Positions 34,723 through 47,050 of a stretch of 64,000 bases of DNA are shown here, one piece after another (position 1 is the stretch's first letter; each line of letters starts with the position of its first letter). The notes beneath the pieces are model-generated. The model did no database searches. It was not told the DNA's origin and worked only from the letters and a program-made list of their open reading frames with translations. A program made the translations under genes and the position numbers. This DNA comes from Bryum argenteum (taxonomy: Eukaryota; Streptophyta; Bryopsida; Bryales; Bryaceae). The stretch is taken from NCBI GenBank assembly GCA_037043015.1, contig CM073324.1, positions 20,848,097 through 20,912,096 of the forward strand, given 5' to 3'.

Positions 34723-36127
34723 TCAACCTAAAGAAGGCCAATCATACACTTCTCTGTGTACGTTATAACCTTTACACCACACGCAGTATTTTCCCTTGTA
34801 ATTTTTATCCTTTGTTGGATCTTTGTACGGTGGATTGGGGTAGTCATTATAATCTTCTCCATACAACTTCCTATGTACATTGAATCCTTCGCACATGGGA
34901 CACCACTCTCCTTCATCGACTTCTTTATCTTCTCCTTCTTTTTTCTCTTCTTCCAGGGGTGGCCATTCATAAACCTTTCTATGAAGATCGAATCCTTTAC
35001 AAACTGGACACCATACCATAGGACCTTTTGGCTTAACTTCTTCCTCTTTACCTTTGTCATCTTCTTTGGTTTTGTCAACGGGTTTAGAAGGTGATGCCGG
35101 ATAACTACTATGGTCTTCTCCGTATACTTTTCTATGTAAACTTCTTCCACTACACATGCGACACCACTCGTCGTCATCAACAATTTCTACAATTGATGCT
35201 TTCTTACTCTTATCAATAAGATCTTCTTCCTTTGCTTCCTCTTCATTGTGAATAGGGCAAAAATGTTTTGGAATACTGTATCCATGAACCGTGCATTTTG
35301 GTCCATCATTTACAAATATTATTTCTGGGACTATTGCAGATTTTGCTACTTTTTTTGCTTCAAGTTTCTTCTTAGCATCTGAATATGTGGAGCCGTATTA
35401 TAAATTTAGTAAATTTTCAATGTTGATAATATTAATGCAAATACTTGGGTAGTTCTTACGATTTCATGATGTTAGAAATAGACTCTATGTAAAAATAGAT
35501 TGATGATCATTATCTTGATTAAGTTATAGTGATGAATATAGTAAATTGTTCTTTACGTGCTTTAATTATATTGATTTTACACAACATTTGTTGATGTTGC
35601 ACTAGTTTGAACGTTGTCTACTTGCAGAGATATAATAGAATTCACAAAGTAATATATATATATATATATATATATATCAAATATACAAATCAATTAATAA
35701 AATGTATAAAATCAAAAAAAATTACCGAGAATCTTTTGTCGCCACCTAGGTAATGCACGTTTTTTAATGACAGGAGGAGCTTTGTCTGGAGGTCTAGGTA
35801 CTATATTCAACAATTTTTGTAATGCTCGTATTCGTGCTTCTTTATTGGACTTATCATAGGTAGATAAGTTTTCTAAGATTGACCTTAAAAAGATTCTTGT
35901 TTCTACTTCATTGATTTCTGATCATGAACACACAGTGATGTATATGATTCATGAAAACATATCATATCATATCTTTAAGTAATATCACACATGATAATAT
36001 TTTTTCAAATAGATAATAAAAACTTGAGTGATATTATTTAAAGGAGAAATAGAGTAAGGTGAGCACATTAATCAGAAAAACCTTGTAGTGTGAGTCTTTC
36101 ACATACTGAAATAGTTGGTTTTCTCAT
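34723..36127 (-). CDS. Unrecognised protein with four CxxC-GxxxHR modules
   Basis: Three minus-strand exons: 36127-36082 (from ATG), 35917-35726 and 35378-34723, both introns phase 1 with GT-AG ends, summing to 894 bases (297 residues). The N-terminal third is basic and helical (NEVETRIFLRSIL, ALQKLL, LPRWRQKIL). Residues 152-297 hold four copies of a pattern W/Y-C-x2-C-x-G-x3-H-R-x-V/L-Y at Cys 152, 203, 239 and 278. They alternate in type: copies 1 and 3 continue GED..YP, copies 2 and 4 continue WPxL, so an A-B pair seems to have been duplicated. Lys/Glu-rich spacers separate them. A degenerate cysteine/histidine stretch (CTVHGY...CPIH) precedes them. C-x2-C-x5-H suggests metal binding, perhaps with two modules per ion (inference). 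I do not recognise the family. A start in an exon further upstream cannot be excluded. Confidence 0.7.
35648..35680. repeat. (TA)n microsatellite
   Basis: About fifteen TA units lie in the second intron of the CxxC-module gene. Confidence 0.95.
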
Positions 36128-36397
36128 ATCCTGAAAGATAAAGACTGAAGTAAGTGCATCAAGTCTCAATATGAGTATTACACATATACCAAAATTATTG
36201 CAACCAAACAAGCCTACTAATTTCACATTGATTTCCAGATGAATCTGGTATAATAGAATTTGATTATATCATAATCTTATTAAAAAAAAATACTTTAGAT
36301 TTTTATTATTTATAAAATCAAGCCGTTGGGTTGTTGTAATATAAAGCACTTTAAAACCATTCTAAAGTTCTCATTGTCAGAAATCACATATTTTCAT

Positions 36398-36708
36398 CAC
36401 TACACAAGAGTTGTTGATTAGTTGTTGATTGATCACAAAGTGTAACACTAAATGTCACATGTCACCATATTATTGCACCACTAATCTTCAAACAGTAACA
36501 CTAAATGTGAGAGGATGCAAAGTTAGATTCTTGCAAGTGAAAGAATTTATAAAAAGTGGTGCAATTGGTAGCTTGAAGAAAAGACAAGGAACATTGATGA
36601 CAATGGCTGCCTAAAGTAAAGACTAATCTCAAGAGAGTTGGAAAATAGTGTTCTTTTACCAAAAGTTATCCATCACACTAATCATTCATCAACAACTCAT
36701 GTGTATCA
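36398..36708. mobile_element. Candidate short TIR element
   Basis: The left end has tacacaagagttgttgatta and the right end tcatcaacaactcatgtgta, which are inverted relative to each other with few mismatches. The interior is non-coding. No target duplication was fixed. Confidence 0.45.
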
Positions 36709-37522
36709 TATATAAGAAAGGTGTTGAGGTTTATCTTCAAATATTCCCCAGCATTTCAATCGTCAAAAAAAAAAAGCCCTTGCATTTCTAAAATTCAAAT
36801 TGTTAAAAAAAAAATATAATTTTTCCAATAGTAATTAGTTAAAGATATTCTTCTTGGATCTTTCTATGAAACAAATCTAATAGTGGTAGTTTTAGAGAGT
36901 TTCTCCATGATTTCATGAGAAGGTGAAGAAGTAACATACCGCAGCAGGGGGTTGCCGGAACGGAAGCTCACTATTCCGATGAGGAAACACAAGCGTCTTC
37001 TTGATAGGGTGCCGTTCAGCCTCACTGAGGGTCATGCCCGTGAGCGCATAGCTTCCGGGAACCGTTTGCTTCTTCTCCCCACCAAGCTTCCTCTTCTCCC
37101 TCTTCCGATGGGCGTTCTCCCTCCTCCGATGTGCGATGTGCACCGGCCATGCTGCAACACACAAATGAAGCTTCGCAGCCTTGCGCTCTCAATTGTGCAT
37201 TTGCGAGTTCCTTTTTCTCAAGAGGAGGAGTGAGTGTCTTGTCTTGTCGCACCTGGATCGTAGAGCACCGGGTAATGCAATGCCATGCCTCTGTAAAAAT
37301 TGTCCGGGTGGAGTCTCGGATTTGGTGCTATGTCCCACTCCAGAAACTGCGTCTCGCCGTCTCGATACTGCGTCTGTGCTGCTTCTGAGACCAGCTCTTT
37401 CTCCATCATCGCTGGCATTGCTTTCTTCTCTTGACCTCTTTATTTTGCGCCACATTTGCATAATCACAATCACACTCATCAATTGTTACGATGCAAGGAC
37501 TTCCTCTGCTCTTATCCTCTAG

Positions 37523-38200
37523 AATTGAAGGTTTCGAAAGAGTGTTTAAAGCTTCCAAGGATTTTGTTGTTCACAGGAAAGTAATGAGAGTGCTAAGTAC
37601 AAACTCTTTAAGAATGTATGCACACTAAAATCCGAAGTAGACCTTTCTTAGAAAAACTTCTAAAATGCTTTCAGTTCGCTCTCCTCTTAATCGCTCCACA
37701 TTTGAATGCAATCAAACTCTTTCTCGTTGAGATTGTCGAGATTTTCATTTTAAGTACATATTCTGAATTCATGCACTAAAATTGAAGGTATCGAAAAAGA
37801 GTGTTCAGAGCTCCCCTTGCACTTGCAATTGATGCTTTCTCGATCATGAGCCTTTGAAACTAATGAGAGTGCGAATCACAAAATTCCTAAAATAGTATAC
37901 ACGCTGAATCAAGATGACCTTCTAAGAACACTTTCCAAAACGCTCTCATTTCGCTCCTGTTGATTCGTGATTGTGCCTGAACGAATTGAGTACACTACGA
38001 CTCATTCTTGTTCAGCTTGTCGAGATGCGATATGAAGTGCACGTATGCACTGAAATTGATGCTGAAGAAGGTTTCAAATGACTGTTGAAAAGATTGAGGC
38101 CGTAGTGTGCTTACAAACTCCCTCGGACTGTATGCACACTGAGATCTAATGTAGAACTTCTCAAAAAGCACTCTGTTAATTATCTTCGAGCATTCGGATA
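37523..38200. repeat. Degenerate tandem repeat, ~265 bp unit, about three copies
   Basis: Blocks recur in order at about 37523, 37780 and 38052: aattgaaggtttcgaaagagtg-like start, cacactga/aaatc, cttct-aaaa-ca/gctct and ttgtcgagat. Copies are strongly diverged, as in an old satellite. Confidence 0.6.
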
Positions 38201-41200
38201 ATTGATTGGTAGGCTCACCGTAGGTACGCTTCAATGGAGTCGAATTGAGAGGGACCGAAGTTTCTGAACTTCGCATGCATGGGATCCATATCTTGATCGT
38301 GTTTCATCCTTTTATCAGTTCTGTGCGGATTTGTGCAGGGACGGGTTGTGGACGCAATCAAATGATTCACGTTGCAGATGGAAAGACGTCCTCCTCGTCA
38401 AAACCTTCGCCAGAGTATTCCTGCAGCACAGTTGGAACAGTATTGCACGGTTGGAGCTTGAAAAGTACGACGTACAAGCATTACTTAGTCAACTGACATA
38501 CTGCTAGCACCTATGAATACTATTAACGATTTGACCTGCTGAATGATTTTTTCAGGAATAATAGTATTGTCCGCAGATCGCAAACTAATTACTGAAAATT
38601 CCTGTCAAGTAACAGATTACTGTTCAATGATCAGAGCCGCACTTGACAAACGAATTGTACAGAAGCTGTCCTCAGCTTACTCCAACTAAATTTTGAACTT
38701 TAGTAATCACAAGCTGGCTTGGAATATCCACCAATTCGTTACGCCTGCTACAAGGTCGTTCTCCAGGCAGGGACGTACAGCGACAAGAATGCTCGCCATC
38801 ATCATCCGCACAAACCAGAAACGATGGCTGTGGTACCAGTATTGCTTAGAGCTTAATGAGGAAACAGCTTGAAAGCAGATTCGCGAACTTCAAGCCTCAT
38901 TTCTGCATTGTTATGTCATCAATTTCTGTTCCGCGTTCAACTGCTCCATCTATGCTACACTTGAGCACGAATGACATAATTTTACGAAGGCAACAATTGT
39001 CATGGACCTGTGGCCGGGAAAATCAAAGAGTAAAACGACAGTTCTGCTGTCCTATTGCAGCGATTGGGACAGGTGATGTAGTCCTTTGAATCCTGTATCT
39101 GGATCAGGACGAGCGGGAAATTTCGGCCGAGAGAGGCGATGGTGGGAGTGGAGAAAGAAAACGACACACTCAAAGAGTTCCAAACTGCTTGACAATTTAA
39201 AGCATTTGGGAATACTAAACGCAAGTGTCACTTTCATTTGACCGCTCGAAACGAGGTCGAAGCGTCCCCCGTATCAGATCCCCTCAGCTCCAAGTGCAGA
39301 AAACCGCTCAATTTTGTTAGCCAGCACCACTAGAAGTTGCTGTAAAAATCAACTAGGAAGCAACTCAAAAGTGGGAATCAACCTACCTCGCAGTTGATTC
39401 CGAGCGAGGAGATCAAGACTTTCGTCTCGAACGGGTTAGCCCGAACGTGGAATTAGGGCTGCTATATCTCAGAACAGGATGAGTAGAATTGCAAAACGTA
39501 GTGACTTAGGCCCAAACCACACGAGGGGTTGAGGAAGTTTTACAACTTCCTCGAACATGGTACGTTGCCTTTCTTTTCCTTGCATTTCTCCTTACAAAGT
39601 GGGCTTCCAAGCACTAGTGCCTGGTAATTTTGGAATACATTTATTGTGTCATGTCATAGTATTATATTGCCATGTAGATCCCAAAGCATTATCCAAAGCA
39701 AAATCCAAAACTAAAAAGTTGTTCCATGTCATTGTTGCCACTCCCCATCTTTCCTCTCATGTAAGGTCGAGGCACCTAAAACCGACCATTTAAGAGAAGT
39801 CCCACCAAATGGGGAGGTGTATCAATGGAGGGTGCTTTTTCCTTCAAAGAGAAATAAATGTTATGAGGAATGCAACTTCAAATTTTATGTTTGCTCCAAT
39901 ATGAAATTTACAATGAATTTTGAAAGCAAAAATGTTACTCATACACTTAACCGATATGTAGGTTCACCTAAAACCGATAATGCTGAAACTAACATTTTAG
40001 ATACTTCTTTTGATTTTTTAAAATACCAATCAATGTATCATATCAATTAAGAAAATTACAATCATGAACCTAAGTATCATGGCTACTTGGCGGGGAGATT
40101 TCTTGTGAGCGGATTTGGAATACTCTACTGATTGATTATGGTTGTCTAGTTGGTTTTAGGTGCCTCCACCTTAGCAACCACTTGCTCATTTGAACCAATA
40201 CTTCATCCAACTCATTGCCTTTCCTCTCGTGTGGCTCTTACGTCAGTCATCTTCATCCTCGGCGCGATTGGCCCGGCGCGCTGTAAGGCGGCAAGCTCTT
40301 CAATGAGGAGGTGGCGGTGCTATGACGGCTAGACTGTGACTAAGTTAGAGCCTCAGTAGCACTCATTAACTCGATTAACAATTCTTAAAGTGACATAAAA
40401 AAAGATACACATCGTGCTAATACTTAAAGTGACATCAAAAAGAATATACACCGTGCTAATATGGAGGGGGACCTCCTTCTTCCTTAGTTTCAATGTTTTT
40501 CCTATTTTTTTCAATCCAGTTAATAGTGGTGATACAAGGAAGTTAAAAGAATCTCTACATTGATAATAGCAATATCATTGCCAAAAAATATTGTTGTTGG
40601 TGAATTTTAGGTTACATGGTTTTTTACAGTTTGTATGTGTGCATGTTGTGTGTTGGTGTGTGCTTCTAGTGATGGGGTTAGGGTTTGCATGCTCTTAGAA
40701 GTCTTGAAGGTCTGTTGGAGTAGTTCAAATGTGTTGATTTTTGAAAGTTTAAGGGTGGATTTGGCTATAAATGACTTGACTCGTAAGATCTTGTACCTTA
40801 TAATATTGATTGTTGGATTATTACCATTTGAGAGATTATAACATTCAACTTCTGTCTCTCAAGTTTTTTTGGGCATTACATTGATTGTTTTTGAAATTTT
40901 AAGAGAATGCCCTTTCGTAATTGGTGAATTTTTGACTTCGGTCACTTTGGAACTTAAGTGGTGATTTAGTTACAAAAATATTTTCAAAAGAAAAATTTAA
41001 AACCAAATATATTTGATTAAAGTATATATAGTCCCCAGGCTATAACTAAGAGCAATAGCCACAGAATGATTTCTAGAATCTAGATTCTATGAAGATATTA
41101 TAGGTTCTATCTGAAGATTTTAGGATCATGGATGGCTGGATCCTCCGTGTTTCAAAGTCCAAAAATAAGCCCAAAGTCCATGTTTAATTAAATGATACAT

Positions 41201-41339
41201 AATCAAGAGCAAAATTGATCCTCAAAAACACCTCAAACCTTGAAAGAAGTGATGTTCTTTTCTGTAAAATTTGAAGACAAAGTTTTACGAGCTACAATTC
41301 CATTAAATCATCAATGTTACACATACCATCTTTTATCAA

Positions 41340-41525
41340 GGTAGGTAGTTTGTTTTGTTTGTTTTGTTTTGTTTTGGTCGTGACATTATGATCTCGAGAC
41401 TGGCACGGTCGGATCAAGACGCATCACGTGTCGTATAAAGCTGATTTTTTTTTAGAGTTGTTCAAGAAACAATCTAATCCCGGATTTGGTAGCCAGACCC
41501 CAGGATATTGAATCTCGGAGTATAA
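41340..41525 (+). repeat. Diverged dispersed repeat, copy B
   Basis: This is the partner of 34226-34395 and starts with a (ttttg)n-like run near 41350. The shared part ends near ggatattgaatc. Confidence 0.45.
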
Positions 41526-41691
41526 AAAAATATTGGAAATTCTTTGTATGAGCGTAGCAATGTCACGCGGACATACTAGTTTTGACATGGAGCCAAGTAG
41601 AGTGAGAGTTATTGTACTTTTCCCATACCAAATCTTAACCAATCATCTCTATCTCGTCATGCACAATCTTGAATACTTTTCCGTCCTTTAA

Positions 41692-41952
41692 TCACAATTC
41701 TTTCAGAAACCACCATATTTCCTTCTCTTCAGTACACCCTAATAAGGCCGAAACGGCTTCTTGTAACTCACAAGGTTCTAATTCCCAGATGAAACTTTTA
41801 AAGCATTCATTGGAAATTAGATAATCAAAAGTATCACTGTTCATCCCACCCGATTCAATAACTTTCCTACACAACAATGATATAAGTTTTAGTATCCTTC
41901 TGAAAGTTGGTGTGACATGTACTTCTGAGCATTGAGTTATTATCGTACACAT
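41692..41952 (-). CDS. Possible terminal exon of an unrecognised gene
   Basis: A minus-strand frame of 86 codons has protein-like composition (FKSFIWELEPCELQEAVSAL, then EEKEIWWFLKEL) and a possible 3' splice site (aatgctcag) near 41930. No homologous family comes to mind and no upstream exon was found, so it may be a gene fragment. Confidence 0.25.
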   Translation of the reverse strand: MCTIITQCSEVHVTPTFRRILKLISLLCRKVIESGGMNSDTFDYLISNECFKSFIWELEPCELQEAVSALLGCTEEKEIWWFLKEL

Positions 41953-42235
41953 ATAGAGTAAGATAAAAATAAAAACATAGTATAATCATACAATAGGAGG
42001 AATATGTAACCTCTATTACAAATCACACAAAAATTGAACTTCTATTCCAAGTTCTGAAGCAGAGGCACTGAGAAGTTACCTTCAAGGGGTCCTCACAAAC
42101 TCTAGAATCCGAAACTCCTGCTGGCAAAGCCTTACGCTGTATACTCTTGAGGATCTTTGGCCATAACGTTTCCATATGATATCATCATCAATGTGTTGTA
42201 TTGATCACTTCATCTTCTCCAACACATGGCCCATT

Positions 42236-45200
42236 TTAACGCTCCTCTCTTGCCGGTTTTGTACCATCGGAAACCATGTCCATCATCATTGCCTCAGGTG
42301 AGTCTTTCCAGTTGCCGAAGTTCTTCAAGTCGACCTACTCACAGAAGTTGAAATATAAGGCATTATCACCTCAGCTCTCCACGGAAAGAAACTACCGAAG
42401 AACGTTGCTGTGCTTCACATACCTTTCGTCTTTGCTCAGAGAACATGTTTTCTCGATGTTGGAACTTCGCTTGGAGCTCATCAGCAGCTGCCCCTCCAAG
42501 ACCCCACACTTCCACCTCGCCAACTCTGCCCTTTACAGGTCCATAGCCCTGTCACGCAAGATAAATGAAAACTCGATCACTTGCTATGATGTTCACTGGT
42601 CCGTGCATTATAATATCGCCCTTTCCAAATGATAGGAGGTATCATATGCTCGGGAACAAATTTACTATAATTCTACCTGTCCTGGTACAAGAGATCCGGC
42701 ATGGTAAGATTTGTCGTGGGCGTGATGCTGTATAGTAATGTTCAAAAAGTCCTCGTCTAGCCACAGACGTTCCTTCCCTTCTGAACCACCGAAAGCAACT
42801 GCCTCTGCTTTTGGATGAGAACTGTAAACTGTTCCAGGTAACCGCTTGTGGCTGTAGACATAATTCGTCTCTCTTCCTGCAAGACAACACAGTCAGCAGT
42901 ACATCTGACGGCTCACATTCTAGCGACAAAATCCAGTATATCTTGACGTTGGTTGAATATAGCAGAACCTTCTTCGCGATATAGTATGATATCGAACAGG
43001 TTAAAAATACAAAGGTGATCCAACACATTATATCTTGTTTTCAAAAGAGCTCACGAGAAACTTGGAGCAGACTCCTCGTGATGATCATTATAAAAGTCTT
43101 CTGAGTGAGAAGAGTGAGACATACCAGTTGATCTCAAAGGTGAAAAGTGCGGGGAGACAGCAAAGAGGCAGCAGCCAGAATTTCCATAAAAGGTTCCTTT
43201 ATTCTCGAATCCTCCTGGAACCAAAGCGCCTACTACCCACTTCTCTCCTGTGACATGGTTATTATCACCCTCTGTCGAAGTCCCCGACATCAGCATCAAC
43301 ACTGGCGCTTTGTAACCTTCCACTCGAGAAAAAAAGCGGCTCATTCCTCTTCCGTGACTGGAAGACCTGTCCCAGGGCAATAACAGATTAGATAGTTTCT
43401 ATCACCGAGACTACGAACATCAAAACAGCTCTACAACTATAGAAGTCCTCGAAATATCACGAGCCAATCTGAAACATGAAAGACAAATATAACCGATAAT
43501 GGTGGTCAGTTTTGGAATAGCATAGATGCTGTACAGGATGCAGTATGGCAGTTTTTCTAACATTACAGAATTAGAACCCTCATCCTTATATCACATGTCA
43601 AGGTAAACAAAATAACAATGACTCAATTCTCAAAACATTTCGATAGTGGTAATGAGCAGTACCTGTACAAGAGTGTTGGATAGCTGTTAGACAAACTCCA
43701 TAGATCGCACGCAGCTGTAACAAGATCGGAGCCGCTAGAGTCTCTTTGAGACAAGCCAATAGTCCAAGCTGCTCCGATTGTGAGCAGCCCTGGTGAGACC
43801 ACTTCAACATTCTCAGAGTCCGACGCTTGTACCGATTCGTCTGCCGCTTCCGTAGCAGGCTTATGTTCCGATGTGGTATTCTGAATGTCACAGGCTATAA
43901 ACCTAAGAAGAAGCTTCACCAAATTGCAATTGATGAACTAAGAGCAGAGTAAGCGTGGTTTCCTTAATGGTGGGAAGAACCAATTATTTGGCTGTCAAGA
44001 AGGAAAGAGGATTGATCTGTGAAGAGCTAACCCCTTCTTCGCGAGTTGATCCAAGTCGCTGCAGGTGAACCTTGACGTATAGCGCAAAGCAGTCTGAAAT
44101 GCCAGGAATAGTTGCTAAGACCCAGGATGTCACTTTTTCCACTGCTATTTCCTCCTTGCCTTTCCATACTGTATCAGCAGATGCTCCGCTTGCATAAGCA
44201 TAGCAGGAAGCAAGCAGGGGATGCAAATCTGGTAGCGTCACATGCAGTTCCTGTCAAGATCGTATCCTCTATCAGTTCATGTCAACCGTTGTAAATTTTG
44301 GTGCTTAAAGCAGCGGTTAAGCAATGTAGAAAATGAAAACCTTAGCTTATCCCTAGTAAGGAAAATAGAAATCAGCAGTTCTCACTTTTGTGAATCTACA
44401 TTACAAGGTTTATTTGATGAACAATGTTACAACCGATAGTGACAGGTTTGAGAGAAAGAGAAAAAAGCAGAGCTTGAAACCAGGCCTCAAACCTTATCAT
44501 CTTGCACGTTTTTGAGCCTTGCGTGACACATAAGTAGCCAACAAAGCAAGAAAATAGCTTGCAGCTGGCTCATGGTGACGAACCCAGATAGAACTTTATC
44601 TCCTTCAATTTGTACTCCAGGTAGTAAATCGTGCTCATGCTTGCCTTTCACGAACACGGCAAAGAGCAATTTTAACTTGTCTGCGCCTAGTCCTTGTTTG
44701 CAACACATATCGAAGCCCGAAAGAAAAAGAGGCCAATCCACCTGCCAAAGTACAACAGACAAACGACTAGTAAGCTCAGAGTGTTGAGCTGCTCTGAGTT
44801 AAGATTGAATAGAAACATTGATCAGGATATGGAGTGAGGTTGAAAGATACATCAAGAAGACCTCGAACTTTCTAAATGCCAGGTACTGATGTTTGAATTT
44901 TCAATCGAGATCGTAGATGAAGAAAGTTGGAGACTTAAGACTTGTAGTTGAGACCTGTCTAAGACAAAGTAAACTGTTGAGTAATAGGAAACACTATGCA
45001 GCTCTGAAAGGCGAGTCTAACCTCTCCCGAATCGCTCTTAAAAAACGTTCGAGCAATGGCTGGTCCAATCTCCGAGATGAACAACGGAAGGGCAGAGTCG
45101 TCGACATTATTCCCCACATTTAGTGGAGCCAGATTGAAAACTTTCTGCACAATGTTATTCCCATGCTTATGAAATCTATCAAAGGAACTTCACTTCTTCG

Positions 45201-45612
45201 ACTTTGAAGACTTTGCTGCAAGTCGTCAACAATACGCAAAGTATTATGTACATAACATGAATATGATTGCAAACTAGAAACTATGAAAGCAAAAAACAAT
45301 ATCCACACTGCCTGCACAAGTACCTCTAATGTCGAAAGAGGGATTGACTGTTGATTGTCATCTTTCGAGGCACGCAATTTGGAAAAGGCGCGCCGTAAAT
45401 AATCCAGGTCCGATCGCAATTTATCCTCAAGTCCAGAGTGTTGTTGGGCTCCACCCCCTGCCCAAGGTTCACTCCGAGACAGTCATATAGAGGTAGTACC
45501 AAGTCAAACATTATGCTGAAAATTAAAGTAGACATAGGTAATGTATACTGAAGGGACATTAATGGATTGGCGATAAGATCATACCTTCACTGGTGGATGA
45601 AGAATTTCCCAT
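42236..45612 (-). CDS. TLDc-domain protein
   Basis: Ten minus-strand exons: 45612-45585, 45457-45324, 45144-45022, 44741-44493, 44250-44032, 43937-43663, 43366-43125, 42876-42677, 42548-42423 and 42334-42236, total 1695 bases, 564 residues. The N-terminus MGNSSSTSEGGG could be myristoylated (Gly2). An EF-hand-like or helical region follows (DLDYLRRAFSKLRA). The TLDc domain spans about residues 325-525: GRGMSRFFSRVEGYKAPVL, GFENKGTFYGNSGC, FGGSEGKERLWLDEDF and EVEVWGLGG. The tail KNFGNWKDSP...MMMDMVSDG...REER matches the plant TLDc protein At5g39590 in my memory (542 residues). TLDc proteins of other groups bind V-ATPase or protect from oxidative stress; the plant role is little known. The donor at 44032 is the weakest splice call. 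A ttgcag 14 bases before the ATG suggests a 5' UTR intron. Confidence 0.88.
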
Positions 45613-47050
45613 GACTCGTTTTATATACTGCAACTGTACCTGCCAGACAGCAATACCTTGGATTGAAGAACAAGAGATGGATCAGATAGACTCGACAGCG
45701 CGTCCCTCATCATCACCCTTATGGTCAAAGACAAGCTTGATCATAACCACAAATAGAGAAAGCAACACTTATTGCAATTTTCTCAAATCCAATACAATGA
45801 ATCGAGACTAAAATTGAACGATTCATCTCCCTTCTAAATGCGAACCTCCTCCTGATATGGACAAACAGCTTACCTCATAACAGATAAGCTACCAGCAGCA
45901 TATCTACCTCATCATTCACTCATGTCCTCCAAATCCAACTCGGAAACCGAAACAATGTATCAACTCAAAGAGTTTCAAGTGAATTTCTGGACTAAGCAGC
46001 TCTCATGACTACATTTCGTCAGCTCAACAAGAGAGCTCCAGTAATCATAAACTCGTTCTTCATATATTATGCCCGCTGGTTCAGATACTAAAATAACTTC
46101 GATCTCTAAAGAAACAAGTCGGACGAAAATATCCTTACTGCATCTCTTCGATCAAAGATTCAAATCTAAAGTGGTGGTCACCTCTCCAGTTCAAAGATTC
46201 AGTGTCAATCTTCCTAATTTATTTCCTTCTGGTCTAATCTTGCAGAACCTAAAGATGCACCAGAAATCCATTCCTCATGTCCTACTTAAAAACCCTAACG
46301 ATTGCAGCAATTCAGAGTTAATCAGCTTCCAAATTGCTTCTATAACTGCAATTCCTCATCATGCGCCAGTAATCGTATACTCGTTCTTTAAGTATAACCC
46401 GCCTTGTGCCACCAAATAGCCTCCGATCTTTGAAAAACCCAAGACGGACGAAAACATTCTCATTTGCAAAAAAAAGATGATCACCTGATAATTACTCTCT
46501 CCACGAAGCCTGCTCAGCAAATTCAGTTCAAAACTTCCAGTGCTTCTCTTCCTAAATAATTTTCCTCTAATCTAATATCGCAAGATACACCAGAAGCATT
46601 GCCCACGAATAACTATTTTCATTCGATCTTTCACAAAAACAAGAAAAGACAATAACATCTTTAAACAGATATTTGCAAGAATCAAGTCAAACGAGATGAT
46701 CATCTGCTGATTACTCCCTCCACGCAGCCTGCTCAGCGGATTCAGTTCAGAGCTACTCTTGCTAAATAGTTATCTTCTAAATTAATCTCGCAAGATGCAT
46801 CAGAATAATCACCTGAAAGTGCTGATCGGCACTTCCCGTTCTCGAGCCGCGTAAGCTTCAATGAGAGCGAAATTGAAGCATAAAAGGAAATTTGTCGATT
46901 GCTAAGTCATATAATAGGATTTTTTGCATGGATCGGGAAGAAGTGAGTTGCAATTCAATAAGAGAGAGTTAAGAATGTGGGTGAGGACGATGGTGACGAA
47001 GCCTTGCTTGCTGCCATGTGTGAAACGTCTAGGCCATTACGACTTTGCCG
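45613..47050 (-). other. Upstream/5' UTR region of TLDc gene with degenerate repeats
   Basis: The stretch probably holds an untranslated exon, a long leader intron and the promoter. A block with gacgaaaa, ctcgttctt and ccagtaatc recurs at about 46020-46150 and 46360-46470, and a related block with tctccacg-agcctgctcagc near 46500 and 46715, so a ~250-350 bp degenerate tandem repeat is present. A tatataaaa motif lies about ten bases upstream of the ATG, too close to serve as its TATA box. Confidence 0.5.

Larger units (their letters stand above)
36131..41691. other. Long gene-free stretch
   Basis: No gene is supported on either strand. It includes a TIR candidate (36398-36708), a degenerate ~265 bp tandem repeat (37523-38200) and copy B of a dispersed repeat (41340-41525). 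Frames at 37181-37522, 39557-39793 and 39817-40050 have no recognisable motif or splice partner. Confidence 0.5.
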
